This document shows, one piece after another, positions 44,817-53,768 of a stretch of 64,000 bases of DNA. The number at the start of each line of letters is the position of its first letter. Within the stretch, counting starts at the first letter, position 1. The notes beneath the pieces were generated by a model, which saw only the letters and a list, made by a program, of their open reading frames with translations, was not told where the DNA came from and did not search any database. The position numbers were made by a program, and so were the translations under genes. This stretch comes from JBEEFP01 sp041166085 (lineage in GTDB: Bacteria > Actinomycetota > Acidimicrobiia > Acidimicrobiales > JAFATL01): contig JBEEFP010000067.1 of assembly GCA_041166085.1 (NCBI GenBank), positions 62,001-126,000 on the forward strand, written 5' to 3'.

Positions 44817-46004
44817 ATCGACATCTTCGACCCTGACGTCTACGTCGCCGGACCACCGCACGCCGAGCTGGCCGAGCTGCGGCGCGACGACCCCGTCCAC
44901 TGGCAGCCGATCGGCGCCGGTCCTGCCGGCGGCGGCGGCTGCTGGGCCGTCCTGCGCCACGCCGACGTCACGACGGTGGGTCGTCACCCCGAGCTGTTCT
45001 CGGCTTCTGAAGGCGGGGTCGTCATCGAGGACCTGGAGCCCGATCAGCTCACGATGATGCGCATGATGCTGCTGGCGATGGACCCGCCCGGACACCTGCA
45101 GTACCGGAGGCCGCTGGCGCCGACGTTCACCGCCCGCTCGATCGCCGGCCTCGAGGCGCAGATACGGGCGGTGTGCCGGCGCATCATGGGTGAGGTTGCC
45201 GGCGAGGTGGACTTCGTGCACGACGTCTGCGCGTTCCTGCCGTCCCAGATCATCGGCGAGCTCATGGGCATCCCCGAGGAGGACTGGCCCCGCATCCACC
45301 AGTGGGCAGAGCGGCTGACCGGGTTCCAGGACAGCGAGCTCGACGCGGCGGACGACCCCGGCGTCTCGATGGCCATGTACGCCATCGAGATGGCCGGGCG
45401 GCGGCGGGCAGAGGCCTCGGGCGGCGACGACCTGGCGTCGCTCATCCTGTCCATCCGGTTCGGCGGCGAGCCCATGTCCGACATCGACTTCGGCAGCTTC
45501 TTCGTGCAGCTGGTGACGGCCGGCAACGACACAACCCGCACCATGCTCTCTTCCGGCCTGCACGCCCTCCTGCAGCATCCCGACCAGCTCGCCATGCTGC
45601 GCGCCGACTCGTCGCTGCTGCACGGCGCGGTCGAGGAGATCCTGCGGTGGGCCAACCCGCTGCACTACTTCCGCCGCACCGCGGTGCAGGACACTGAGCT
45701 CAACGGGGCCCGCATCGAGGCGGGCCAGAAGGTCGCGATGGTGTACACGTCGGCCAACCGCGACGAAGACGTGTTCGCCGAGCCCGACCGCTTCGACATC
45801 ACGCGCCATCCGAATCCGCACCTGTCGTTCGGTGTGGGCGAGCACTTCTGTCTCGGTGCGCAGCTCGCTCGTCTGGAAGGACGCGTCTTCTTCGAGGAGC
45901 TGCTGACGGCCTTCCCGGTCATCGAGCAGGTGGGTGAACCCGTGCGCATGCGGTCCAACCTCAACAATGCGCTCAAGCGGCTACCCGTCCGGCTCGGCGC
46001 CTGA
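44817..46004 (+). CDS. Cytochrome P450 with no canonical start codon at the conserved N-terminus
   Basis: About 395 aa if read from ATC 44817. Motifs: VTAGNDTTRTM (I helix), EEILRW (ExxR) and FGVGEHFCLGAQLARLEG with heme Cys at about residue 345. The N-terminal segment FDPDVYVAGPPHAELAELRRDDPVHW is typical of steroid- or lipid-type P450s and begins right after an in-frame stop at 44805. No ATG, GTG or TTG occurs in frame before GTG 44976, which would remove the first helices. An unusual ATC or CTG start, or a sequence error, must be invoked. LLM gene follows 3 bp downstream. Confidence 0.8.
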   Translation: MDIFDPDVYVAGPPHAELAELRRDDPVHWQPIGAGPAGGGGCWAVLRHADVTTVGRHPELFSASEGGVVIEDLEPDQLTMMRMMLLAMDPPGHLQYRRPLAPTFTARSIAGLEAQIRAVCRRIMGEVAGEVDFVHDVCAFLPSQIIGELMGIPEEDWPRIHQWAERLTGFQDSELDAADDPGVSMAMYAIEMAGRRRAEASGGDDLASLILSIRFGGEPMSDIDFGSFFVQLVTAGNDTTRTMLSSGLHALLQHPDQLAMLRADSSLLHGAVEEILRWANPLHYFRRTAVQDTELNGARIEAGQKVAMVYTSANRDEDVFAEPDRFDITRHPNPHLSFGVGEHFCLGAQLARLEGRVFFEELLTAFPVIEQVGEPVRMRSNLNNALKRLPVRLGA

Positions 46005-46007
46005 GCA

Positions 46008-46853
46008 GTGCGGTACGGCGCCACCATCTTCGCCACCGACGTCTCCATGGACGTCGTGCAACTTGCCGTCGCCATGGAGGAACGAGGCTTCGAGTCGCTG
46101 TGGCTACCGGAGCACACGCACATCCCCACGAGCAGGCGCACGCCGTGGCCCGTTGACGCGCAACGTGAGTTGCCGGACCAGTACAAGCGGTGTCTCGATC
46201 CGTTCGTGGCGATGACGGCGGCCGCGACGGCCACGTCCCGACTGCGCGTCGGCACGGGCATCCTGCTCGCGGCCCAGCACGAGCCGATCGTGACCGCGAA
46301 GGCCGCCGCGTCCCTCGACCACCTCTCGGGCGGACGGCTCTCGCTGGGCGTGGGCTTCGGATGGAACGTCGACGAGATGGAGGACCACGGCGTCGACTAC
46401 TCGACCCGGCGTGCGCGCGCGCGGGAGCACATGCTGGCCATGCGCCGCCTGTGGGAGGACGACGTGGCGTCCTTCGACGGTGCGCACGTGTCGTTCCCCG
46501 CTACGTGGTCGTGGCCCAAGCCGAAGCAGCGGCCGCTACCGGTGCTGCTGGGCGGCGCGGCCGGTCCCAAGCTGTTCGATCACATCGCCGAGTACGGCCA
46601 GGGCTGGATCCCCATCGGCGGACGCGGCATCAAGGACGCCGTCCCCCTCCTGCGCGAGCGGGTGGCCGAAGCGGGACGCGATCCGTCCGCCCTCGAGATC
46701 ACACCGTTCGGCTCGCTCCCCGACCACGGCAAGCTCGACCATTTCGAGTCCGTCGGCGTGACCGAGGTCGTCTTCGACCTCCCGTCCGCCCCCGCCGACG
46801 TCGTGCTCCCGCTGCTCGACCGCTACGCCGACCTCGTCGCCGAGCGCCGCTGA
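46008..46853 (+). CDS. LLM class F420-dependent oxidoreductase
   Basis: 281 aa, GTG start. MRYGATIFATDVSMDVVQLAVAMEERGFESLWLPEHTHIP is typical of the Rv2161c-like F420 group. LRVGTGILLAAQHEPIVTAKAAASLDHLSGGRLSLGVGFGW follows. It lies 3 bp after the P450 gene and is probably its operon partner. The substrate is unknown. Confidence 0.87.
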   Translation: MRYGATIFATDVSMDVVQLAVAMEERGFESLWLPEHTHIPTSRRTPWPVDAQRELPDQYKRCLDPFVAMTAAATATSRLRVGTGILLAAQHEPIVTAKAAASLDHLSGGRLSLGVGFGWNVDEMEDHGVDYSTRRARAREHMLAMRRLWEDDVASFDGAHVSFPATWSWPKPKQRPLPVLLGGAAGPKLFDHIAEYGQGWIPIGGRGIKDAVPLLRERVAEAGRDPSALEITPFGSLPDHGKLDHFESVGVTEVVFDLPSAPADVVLPLLDRYADLVAERR

Positions 46854-46865
46854 CCCCGGGCTGCG

Positions 46866-47318
46866 TCAGTCGTCGTAGCCCACAGCGGGATTGCCCGGGC
46901 CCTTCATGTCGTCGGGCCCGACACCGGGCACGTGCAGGCAGACCTCGCCTTCGAGGCCGTCGGGATCGCGGAAGAAGACGCTGAGGGCGCCGCCGAAGTC
47001 GGTGACGAAGCCGTCGGTGGCGGCACGGTCCATCAAGCGGGTGCGGATGGTGTCGAAGGCCGCCTTGTCGACGGCCTGCAGTCCCATGTGGTCGATGGGG
47101 CCGCGCCCGAACATCGGCGTGTGTTCCTGCTCGTTGCCGTCGATCTCGAAGACGTTGAGCTGCGTGGCCGGACCGATGTCGATGAACGAGAGCTTCACGC
47201 CCGGCGTCTCCTCCCGCTGCGCGAAGAGCGTGGCGTCGAAGACCTCGGTGTAGAACGCGACCAGCCGGTCGGTGTCCTTGGTGATCAGGGCCACGTGGTT
47301 GACGCCGTTGAGCAGCAT
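46866..47318 (-). CDS. VOC family (glyoxalase/bleomycin-resistance fold) protein
   Basis: 150 aa from ATG 47318. Two paired beta-alpha-beta modules: INHVALITKDTDRLVAFYTEVF-type first half (here GVNHVALITKD) and IDHMGLQAVDKAAFD second half, with metal-ligand candidates His/Glu in NHVAL, DHMGL and GLEGEVCLHVP. It may be a dioxygenase, isomerase or lyase; not assignable. Confidence 0.8.
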   Translation of the reverse strand: MLLNGVNHVALITKDTDRLVAFYTEVFDATLFAQREETPGVKLSFIDIGPATQLNVFEIDGNEQEHTPMFGRGPIDHMGLQAVDKAAFDTIRTRLMDRAATDGFVTDFGGALSVFFRDPDGLEGEVCLHVPGVGPDDMKGPGNPAVGYDD

Positions 47319-47355
47319 GCACTCGATGGTACGAGGCGGCGCTATGGTCCGCGCC

Positions 47356-48045
47356 ATGGGAGAGACCGTCGAATTCGCGAGCAATGGAAGCACCGCCAGC
47401 GGGTACCTGGCCCTGCCCGACGGCGGGTCAGGACCGGGTCTGCTCGTGCTGCAGGAGTGGTGGGGACTGCACCCGCAGATCAAGGGCGTGGCCGACCGCA
47501 TGGCGGCCGAGGGCTTCGTCGCCTTGGTGCCGGACCTGTACCACGGCGAGCTGGCCGAGCACACCGAGATGGACAAGGCGGCGCAGCTCATGAACTCCCT
47601 CCCACCTGACCGGGCGGCGCGGGACATGGCGGGCGCCATCGACTACCTGCTGGCACATGATGCGACCACCGGTGACAAGGTCGGCGTCATCGGCTTCTGC
47701 ATGGGCGGCATGTTGGCGCTGCTGATCTCCGCTCTGCAGGGTGACAAGGTCGGGGCAGTCGCGCCGTTCTACGGCGCGCCCCTCGGGGAGATGGAGCCGG
47801 ACTGGTCCGGGCTCACCGCCCCCGTCGAGGGTCACTTCGCCGAGAACGACGACTTCTTCGCGCCCGGACCGGTGAAGGAGCTCGAGGCCAAGCTCAAGGG
47901 CATGGGCAAGGACGTGTCCTTCGAGATCTACCCGGGCACCGGCCACGCCTTTGCCAACGAGCATGACCCCCTCGGCACCCACGACGCGAGCGCGGCGCAG
48001 GAGGCGGTCGGGAAGGCCGTGGCCTTCCTCAAGGCCAAGCTGTAA
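47356..48045 (+). CDS. Dienelactone hydrolase family protein
   Basis: 229 aa from ATG 47356. Nucleophile Cys in GVIGFCMGGMLAL (residue about 118), acid in HFAENDDFF and His in YPGTGHAFANEHDP, the Cys-Asp-His triad of dienelactone hydrolases. LQEWWGLHPQIKGVADRMA is a typical N-terminal motif. It is divergent from the VOC gene and followed by a long hairpin. Confidence 0.9.
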   Translation: MGETVEFASNGSTASGYLALPDGGSGPGLLVLQEWWGLHPQIKGVADRMAAEGFVALVPDLYHGELAEHTEMDKAAQLMNSLPPDRAARDMAGAIDYLLAHDATTGDKVGVIGFCMGGMLALLISALQGDKVGAVAPFYGAPLGEMEPDWSGLTAPVEGHFAENDDFFAPGPVKELEAKLKGMGKDVSFEIYPGTGHAFANEHDPLGTHDASAAQEAVGKAVAFLKAKL

Positions 48046-48059
48046 ATCCGAGTCGATCC

Positions 48060-48109
48060 TGCTTTTGTGCAATCACCGGGGCTATGGCCCGGGTCATTGC
48101 ACGAAAGCA
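48060..48109. terminator. Long bidirectional terminator hairpin
   Basis: About 23-bp stem (left arm begins TGCTTTTGTGCAAT, right arm ends ATTGCACGAAAGCA) with two mismatches, one G-T pair and the loop TATG. It lies between the converging hydrolase and binding-protein genes. Confidence 0.75.
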
Positions 48110-48124
48110 TCCCGCGTCGACCGG

Positions 48125-49570
48125 TCAGCCCGCCGACTTCACCTGGTACAGCGGCACCCGGTCGCAGTCGTAACCCGAGCCCTGGGGCAGGTCCCGGACG
48201 AACTTGCCGCCCTTCACCTGCAGCACCACGGTGCAGTTCGCGATGCGCTTGGCGCCGATGTCATGCGCGGGATGCAGGCCGTGGCCGTCCCACGCATGCA
48301 GGTTCTGCAGGTACTCGACCACCTTTGCGCGCGTCACCGCGGGACCCGTCTTCTCGATGGCCTGCTGGAACAGCCGGGCGGCCGACCACGCGTAGAGCCC
48401 GAAGAAGCCGTCGGGGTTGCCGCCCGCACTGCGCTTCAGCGAGTCGATGTACAGCTGGTACTCCTTGTTGCCCGACGCTTCCTCCAGCGGTACCGCGTTG
48501 AGGAAGGTGTACACGCCCTCGGCCGCCGACCCCGCTTGGGCGAGGAACTTCTGGTCGTAGATGACGGTGTCGAACTGCCGCACCTTGGGCTGGAAGTTCT
48601 GCGACTGCATGGCCTTCAGCAAGCGGGCCACCGAGTTGTTGTCGGACACCATGCTGACGTACTGGACGCCGGCGTTCTTCATGTCGACGACGAACGGGGT
48701 GAAGTTCGGCTCCACCACCTCCACCTGGCGCTGGTACACGTACTTGTACCCGATGGTGCCGGTGGCCTCCATGTTCTTCTGGGCGTTGTAGTGGGTCACC
48801 GCCGCGTTGAGCCACAGCTCACCCGCGGCCTTCGGCGCGTCCGGGAACTGGTCGGCCAGCCACTTCTGGGGGCCGATCATCGAGTACCCCGAAACGTTGG
48901 GATCGGCCGGGAACGTCGTCGCGACCTTGTCGCGTCCGACGTTCACGACCGTCGTCGGGATGTCGGGGATCCCGCACTGGCCGACGGGCCCCGCGCCGCC
49001 GTCGTCGTAGGCCGACATCGATCCCACCAGCGCGAAGGCCTGCGCACACGCCTGCAACGCGCCGGCGCGGTCGTCAGCCGTCGAGGTCTTGGAGTCGATG
49101 GCGGTGACCTTGATCTTGCGCCCGAAGATCCCACCCTGGCTGTTGACCATGTTGGCCCACGCCTGCACGGCCCGCACCGTGCTCTCGAAGATCCCCGGCA
49201 CCGGTCCGGTTCGATCGCTCAGCACCGCGATGGTCAGCTCCGTCGCGGTGACGCCGACGTCGGTTGCGCCGCCGTTCCCACCTTTCGGCGCGGCGGGCGG
49301 CGCCGACGCCTTCCCCCCGCCGGACGGTGTGCTGCCACCACCGCTGACGCCCCCGGCGGACGCCGTGTCGGCGGCGGCCGGTTCTGCCGACGCGCCCGCA
49401 TCCGCTGTGCCTCCGGCGTCGGCAGCTCTCGGCGACCCGGCCGACACGCTGCGGCTCCCGGTGGCCGCGACCTTCTGGGCGTCGCTCAGCCGCGCCCCAC
49501 ACGCGGCGGTCAGGCACAGCGCCAGCGCAAGGCCGATCGCTCCGGTCCGGCGGCGTCCTTTACCGGACAT
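48125..49570 (-). CDS. ABC transporter substrate-binding lipoprotein, branched-chain amino acid type
   Basis: 481 aa from ATG 49570. Signal peptide with lipobox LTAACG (Cys about residue 22), then a Gly/Ser/Ala-rich linker of about 90 residues, then a Peripla_BP_6 domain (TELTIAVLSDRTGPVPGIFEST, WANMVNSQGGIFGRKIKV, SMSAYDDGGAGPVGQCGIPDI). No permease or ATPase genes are adjacent. In actinobacteria such orphan binding proteins often sit next to P450 or lipid genes and may bind other ligands. Confidence 0.88.
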   Translation of the reverse strand: MSGKGRRRTGAIGLALALCLTAACGARLSDAQKVAATGSRSVSAGSPRAADAGGTADAGASAEPAAADTASAGGVSGGGSTPSGGGKASAPPAAPKGGNGGATDVGVTATELTIAVLSDRTGPVPGIFESTVRAVQAWANMVNSQGGIFGRKIKVTAIDSKTSTADDRAGALQACAQAFALVGSMSAYDDGGAGPVGQCGIPDIPTTVVNVGRDKVATTFPADPNVSGYSMIGPQKWLADQFPDAPKAAGELWLNAAVTHYNAQKNMEATGTIGYKYVYQRQVEVVEPNFTPFVVDMKNAGVQYVSMVSDNNSVARLLKAMQSQNFQPKVRQFDTVIYDQKFLAQAGSAAEGVYTFLNAVPLEEASGNKEYQLYIDSLKRSAGGNPDGFFGLYAWSAARLFQQAIEKTGPAVTRAKVVEYLQNLHAWDGHGLHPAHDIGAKRIANCTVVLQVKGGKFVRDLPQGSGYDCDRVPLYQVKSAG

Positions 49571-49597
49571 CAGTCCGGACACTAGTCTAGGATCCCG

Positions 49598-50197
49598 GTG
49601 CGCGTCGAAGGGATGAGACAGATCGTAAGCACGGAACCGGCCCGCCGACACCTGCAGGGCCGGCAAGCGGACAAGGTCGAGCGGCTGGTGGGCGCCGCGC
49701 TCCAGGAAGTGCGCGCCACTGGCTACGACGGCTTCACCGTCCGCAACGCGGCAAGGCGAGCCGGCGTCGCCCCAGCGACCGCCTACACGTACTTCGCGTC
49801 GAAGGACCACCTCATCGCTGAAGTGTTCTGGCGCAGGCTCGATGCGCTCCCCTCGCCCAAGGTGAACGGCCGTCGGTCCCCTGCCGCGCGGGCGGCCGAG
49901 GCACTGCGGGAGATCGCCGCTGCGGTGGTGGCCGAGCCCGAGCTGGCGGCTGCGGGGACGACCGCGATCCTGGCCAACGACCCCGACGTGCACCGGCTGC
50001 GCGAGCGCATGGGCATCACCGTCCTCAGCCGCTTGGGCACCGCGCTGGGCGAGGAGCGCGACCCGGCCGCGCTGCGCACCCTCGTCCTCGCCTTCTCCGG
50101 GGCGATGCTGCAGGCGGGCATGGGCTACTTCGACTATTCGGAGCTCGGCGACCGCATGGCCGAGGCCGCCGACGTGGTGCTGGGGCGTCGACCGTGA
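49598..50197 (+). CDS. TetR-family regulator of the cyp51 operon (Rv0767c-like position)
   Basis: 199 aa from GTG 49598 (ATG 49613 is an alternative). The helix-turn-helix reads GYDGFTVRNAARRAGVAPATAYTYFASKDHLIAEVFWRR. It is first gene of the operon, in the same place as Rv0767c in M. tuberculosis. Its stop overlaps the P450 GTG start (4 bp). The promoter region carries ACTAGTC, shared with the palindrome at 13189. Confidence 0.88.
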   Translation: MRVEGMRQIVSTEPARRHLQGRQADKVERLVGAALQEVRATGYDGFTVRNAARRAGVAPATAYTYFASKDHLIAEVFWRRLDALPSPKVNGRRSPAARAAEALREIAAAVVAEPELAAAGTTAILANDPDVHRLRERMGITVLSRLGTALGEERDPAALRTLVLAFSGAMLQAGMGYFDYSELGDRMAEAADVVLGRRP

Positions 50198-51381
50198 CCG
50201 AGCTCGTGTACAGCCCGTACGCCTACGAGACGCACGAGGACCCGTACCCCACCTACGCCCGCATGCGAGCCGAGGCGCCCCTGTACCGCAACGACGAGCT
50301 CGGCTTCTGGGCGCTGTCCCGTCATGCGGACGTGACGGCTGCATTCCGCGACGCCGCCACCTTCTCCAACGCCGACGGCGTCTCGATCGAGCCGTCCGCC
50401 ACCGGTCCGCGCGCGGCGCGCACCATGTCGTTCCTCGCCATGGACCCGCCCCGGCACGGTCGCATGCGGGCCCTCGTGTCACGCGGGTTCACCCCGCGTC
50501 GGGTGGCCGACCTCGAGCCCCACATCCTCGACCTCACCCGGCAGCACCTCGATCCCGCACTCGAGCAAGGCACCTTCGACTTCGTCGCCGACTTCGCTGG
50601 CAAGCTGCCGATGGACGTGATCTCCGAGATGATCGGCGTGCCCTCCGTCGATCGCGACGAAGTGCGGCGACTGGCCGACCTGCTCGTGCATCGGGACGAG
50701 GGCGTCTTCGACGTGCCCCCGGCGGGCATGGAGGCGGCCCTCGAGCTGGCCGTCTACTTCGCGTCCATGCTGGCCGAGCGCCGGCGCCGGCCCACTGACG
50801 ACCTCACCTCCGCGCTCCTCGACGCGGAGCTCGAGGGCGATCGCCTCGACGACGACGACATCGTGAGCTTCCTGTTCCTCATGGTGGTCGCCGGCAACGA
50901 GACGACGGCGAAGCTGCTGGCCAACGCCTGGTACTGGGCCTGGCGCAACCCCCGAGAGCGGGATCTGCCGTTCGACGACCCGAGCCACATCGACGGCTGG
51001 ATCGAGGAGACCTTGCGCTACGACCCGTCGAGCCAGATGATCGCCCGCACGGTGACGCGCGACGTCGAGCTGCACGGCAGCCGGATCCCGGCCGGCGATC
51101 GAGTGCTGCTGCTCATCGGTTCCGCCAACCGGGACGACGACGTGTTCCCGGATGCCCATCGCTACGACATCACCCGCGACACCAACGACCTCGTCAGCTT
51201 CGGCGCCGCCCGCCACTATTGCCTTGGCGCGCCCCTCGCCCGGCTCGAGGCCCGCATCGCCCTCGCCGAGCTGGTCCGGCGGGTCGAGGACTATGACGTC
51301 GACCCCGGCGGGGCCCGCCGCGTGCACTCGGTGAACGTCCGCGGCTTCGAGTCGCTGCCCACGACGGTGAAGGTTCGCTGA
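50194..51381 (+). CDS. Cytochrome P450, CYP123-like by position
   Basis: 395 aa from GTG 50194. I-helix VVAGNETTAKL, ExxR in EETLRY, heme loop FGAARHYCLGAPLARLEA with Cys at about residue 343. It sits between a TetR gene and an SDR gene directly upstream of cyp51, the place of cyp123 (Rv0766c) in M. tuberculosis. Whether it belongs to the CYP123 family by identity cannot be stated without alignment. Its stop overlaps the SDR ATG. Confidence 0.88.
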   Translation: MTELVYSPYAYETHEDPYPTYARMRAEAPLYRNDELGFWALSRHADVTAAFRDAATFSNADGVSIEPSATGPRAARTMSFLAMDPPRHGRMRALVSRGFTPRRVADLEPHILDLTRQHLDPALEQGTFDFVADFAGKLPMDVISEMIGVPSVDRDEVRRLADLLVHRDEGVFDVPPAGMEAALELAVYFASMLAERRRRPTDDLTSALLDAELEGDRLDDDDIVSFLFLMVVAGNETTAKLLANAWYWAWRNPRERDLPFDDPSHIDGWIEETLRYDPSSQMIARTVTRDVELHGSRIPAGDRVLLLIGSANRDDDVFPDAHRYDITRDTNDLVSFGAARHYCLGAPLARLEARIALAELVRRVEDYDVDPGGARRVHSVNVRGFESLPTTVKVR

Positions 51382-52169
51382 TGGCTCGCTTTCCAGATCA
51401 CCCCCTCCGGAGGCCGGCCGCGATCACGGGGGCGTCGTCCGGCATCGGTGAGGCCACCGCGCGCGTCCTCGCGGCGGCCGGACATCCCGTCGTGCTCGGC
51501 GCTCGACGGGATGACCGCTGCGAAGAGATCGCGGCCGAGATCCGCTCCCACGGCGGCGAGGCCCAGACCGTTCGGTTGGACGTGAGCGACGACGAGTCGA
51601 TCAAGGCGTTCGCGGCGGCGGCCGAGCAGGCCGTCGGTCCGATCGAGGTGCTCGTCGCGAACGCCGGGCACACCCTGATCGGCGGGGCCGTCGACACGGG
51701 TCCCGCCGCCTTCGCCGACGAGGTACAGGTCAACCTGCTCGGCGCCCACCACCTCGTGTCCCTCGTGGCGGCGGGCATGATCGAGCGCCGGCGGGGCGAC
51801 ATCGTGTTCGTGTCGACCGACGCGGTGCCCGTGCCCCGTCCGGGCATCGCCGCCTACGTCACGGCCAAGTTCGGGCTCGAGGGCCTGGCCCAGGTCATGC
51901 AGATGGAGCTCGAGGGCACCGGCGTGCGCGCCTCGGTGGTGCGGCCTGGCCCCACGATGACGAGCATGGGCGACAACTGGGACGCGGCCGAGTTCGCCGG
52001 GCTCATCGACGAGTGGGTGCGGTGGGGTGTGGCCCGCCACGAGGGCTTCATGCGACCGGCCCAGGTGGCCCAGGCCGTCCTGAACGTCATCTCGATGCCG
52101 AGGGGCTCGCACGTGACACTGCTGCAGGTACAGCCGGAGGCTCCGATCCGAGGAGAGGACCAGCGATGA
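51381..52169 (+). CDS. Short-chain dehydrogenase (Rv0765c-like)
   Basis: 262 aa. ITGASSGIGEATARVLAAAG with a following GARRDDR (NADP-type Arg), VLVANAGHT, catalytic Ser in VFVSTDAV and Y-x3-K in AAYVTAKFGLEGL. It is placed between the two P450 genes as in the mycobacterial cyp51 operon. It may act on the P450 product or supply reductase activity. ATGA overlap with cyp51. Confidence 0.88.
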   Translation: MARFPDHPLRRPAAITGASSGIGEATARVLAAAGHPVVLGARRDDRCEEIAAEIRSHGGEAQTVRLDVSDDESIKAFAAAAEQAVGPIEVLVANAGHTLIGGAVDTGPAAFADEVQVNLLGAHHLVSLVAAGMIERRRGDIVFVSTDAVPVPRPGIAAYVTAKFGLEGLAQVMQMELEGTGVRASVVRPGPTMTSMGDNWDAAEFAGLIDEWVRWGVARHEGFMRPAQVAQAVLNVISMPRGSHVTLLQVQPEAPIRGEDQR

Positions 52170-53533
52170 CGACGACGGACACCGGGCTGCGCGAGCCGCC
52201 CAAGGTCTCGGGTGACGACGGCGGCACCGGTCACCTCGAGGAGCTGCGACGCGATCCCATCGGTCTGATGTGGCGCACCCGCAACGAGTGCGGGGCGGTG
52301 GGCGAGTTCCGGCTGGCAGACAGGCCCGTGGTGCTCGTGTCCGGGGCGGAGGCCAACGAGTGGTTCTTCCGTTCCCCCGAAGAAGACCTCGACCAGGCCG
52401 AGGCCTATCCGTTCATGACGCCGATCTTCGGCGCGGGCGTCGTGTTCGACGCGCCCCCGGAGCGGCGCCGCGAGATGCTCCACAACCAGGCCCTGCGCGA
52501 CAAGTTCATGCGCGGCCACGCGGCGACGATCGCCGGCGAGGTCGACGCCATGGTCGGCCAGTGGGACGCGGCGGGCGAGATCGACCTGCTCGACTGGTTC
52601 GCAGAGCTGACGATCTACACGTCGTCCGCCTGTCTCATCGGCAAGAAGTTCCGCGATCAGCTCGACCGTCGGTTCGCGGCGCTGTACCACGACCTCGAGC
52701 AGGGCACCGATCCCATCGCCTACGTCGACCCGCACGCCGACATCGAGAGCTTCCGACGGCGCGACGCGGCACGCGTGGGCCTGGTCGACCTCGTCACGGC
52801 GATCATGCAGGCCCGGGAAGCAGGCGTCGCGCCGACCGACGACGATCGCGACCTTCTCGACGTGATGATGTCGATCCGCGACGAGGACGGGACGCCGCGC
52901 TTCACCCCGGATTACGTCACCGGCGCCTTCATCTCCATGATGTTCGCGGGCCACCACACCACGTCGGGCACCGCGGCGTGGACGCTCATCGAGCTGCTCC
53001 GCCATCCCGACGCCATGGCCGACGTCGTGGTCGAGCTGGACGAGCTGTACGCCCACGGCGAAGAGGTCAGCTACCAGGCGCTGCGGGCCATGCCCCGGCT
53101 GGAGGCCGCCATCAAGGAGGCGCTGCGCCTGCACCCGCCCCTCATCCTCGTGTTGCGGGTCGCCAAGCGCGACTTGGAGGTCGGGGGCCATCGCATCGCC
53201 GCCGGGAAGCTGGTGGGTGCGACCCTCGCCGTCTCCAACCGCATCCCCGGGGACTTTCCCGACCCCGACGCCTTCGTCCCCGAGCGCTATCTCGAGCCGC
53301 GCGAGGAGGACGTCGCCAATCCCTGGACGTGGATCCCCTTCGGCGCGGGCCGTCATCGCTGCGTCGGCGCCCCCTTCGCCATGATGCAGCTCAAGGCCAT
53401 CTTCTCGGTGCTGCTGCGCAACTGGACCTTCGAGCTCGCGCAGCCGCCCGACAGCTACCGCAACGACCACACCAAGATGGTCGTGCAGCTGCAGCAACCG
53501 TGTGTGGCCCGCTACCGCCGGAGAACGCCGTGA
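52166..53533 (+). CDS. cyp51: Sterol 14-alpha-demethylase CYP51
   Basis: 455 aa from ATG 52166, with AGGAGAGG 5-12 bp upstream. Long stretches match M. tuberculosis CYP51 from memory: AYPFMTPIFGAGVVFDA, DWFAELTIYTSSACLIGKKF, GAFISMMFAGHHTTSGTAAW (I helix), LRLHPPLILVLRVAK and WIPFGAGRHRCVGAPFAMMQ with heme Cys at about residue 399. The SYRNDHTKMVVQLQQP tail is also shared. It oxidatively removes the 14-alpha-methyl group of sterols using ferredoxin electrons; the ferredoxin gene follows. Confidence 0.96.
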   Translation: MTTTDTGLREPPKVSGDDGGTGHLEELRRDPIGLMWRTRNECGAVGEFRLADRPVVLVSGAEANEWFFRSPEEDLDQAEAYPFMTPIFGAGVVFDAPPERRREMLHNQALRDKFMRGHAATIAGEVDAMVGQWDAAGEIDLLDWFAELTIYTSSACLIGKKFRDQLDRRFAALYHDLEQGTDPIAYVDPHADIESFRRRDAARVGLVDLVTAIMQAREAGVAPTDDDRDLLDVMMSIRDEDGTPRFTPDYVTGAFISMMFAGHHTTSGTAAWTLIELLRHPDAMADVVVELDELYAHGEEVSYQALRAMPRLEAAIKEALRLHPPLILVLRVAKRDLEVGGHRIAAGKLVGATLAVSNRIPGDFPDPDAFVPERYLEPREEDVANPWTWIPFGAGRHRCVGAPFAMMQLKAIFSVLLRNWTFELAQPPDSYRNDHTKMVVQLQQPCVARYRRRTP

Positions 53534-53573
53534 GTACACCCAGCGAGCGAAGCCTGCGAGCGAGCGAACGACG

Positions 53574-53768
53574 ATGAGGATCGTGGTGGACAAGGCGCTC
53601 TGTCAGGGTCATGGCGTCTGCGAGTCCGAAGCGGACGCGGTCTTCTCGGTGTCGAAGCAGGGCGAGCTCACCGTCCTCGACGACACGCCACCCGATGACC
53701 TGCGCCCGCAGGTCGAGCAGGCGGTCAAGTTCTGCCCCACCCACGCACTGTCGATCCAGGAGGACTGA
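53574..53768 (+). CDS. Ferredoxin, [3Fe-4S] type with His in the cluster motif
   Basis: 64 aa from ATG 53574. Motif CQGHGVCESEAD...CPTHAL, that is CxxHxxC(x)nCP, where His replaces the second Cys of a 4Fe-4S site. This is the form of Rv0763c, the partner of CYP51 in M. tuberculosis. It delivers electrons to the P450s of the operon. Its stop overlaps the next ATG (TGATG). Confidence 0.93.
   Translation: MRIVVDKALCQGHGVCESEADAVFSVSKQGELTVLDDTPPDDLRPQVEQAVKFCPTHALSIQED

Noticed and set aside
49563..49578. Palindrome CCGGACATCAGTCCGG as an operator
   Set aside because: It is centred on the start codon of the binding-protein gene, so coding constraint explains it at least as well.
47951..49585. 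544-codon open frame on the plus strand
   Set aside because: Antisense of the substrate-binding lipoprotein gene, which has a signal peptide and a recognisable domain.
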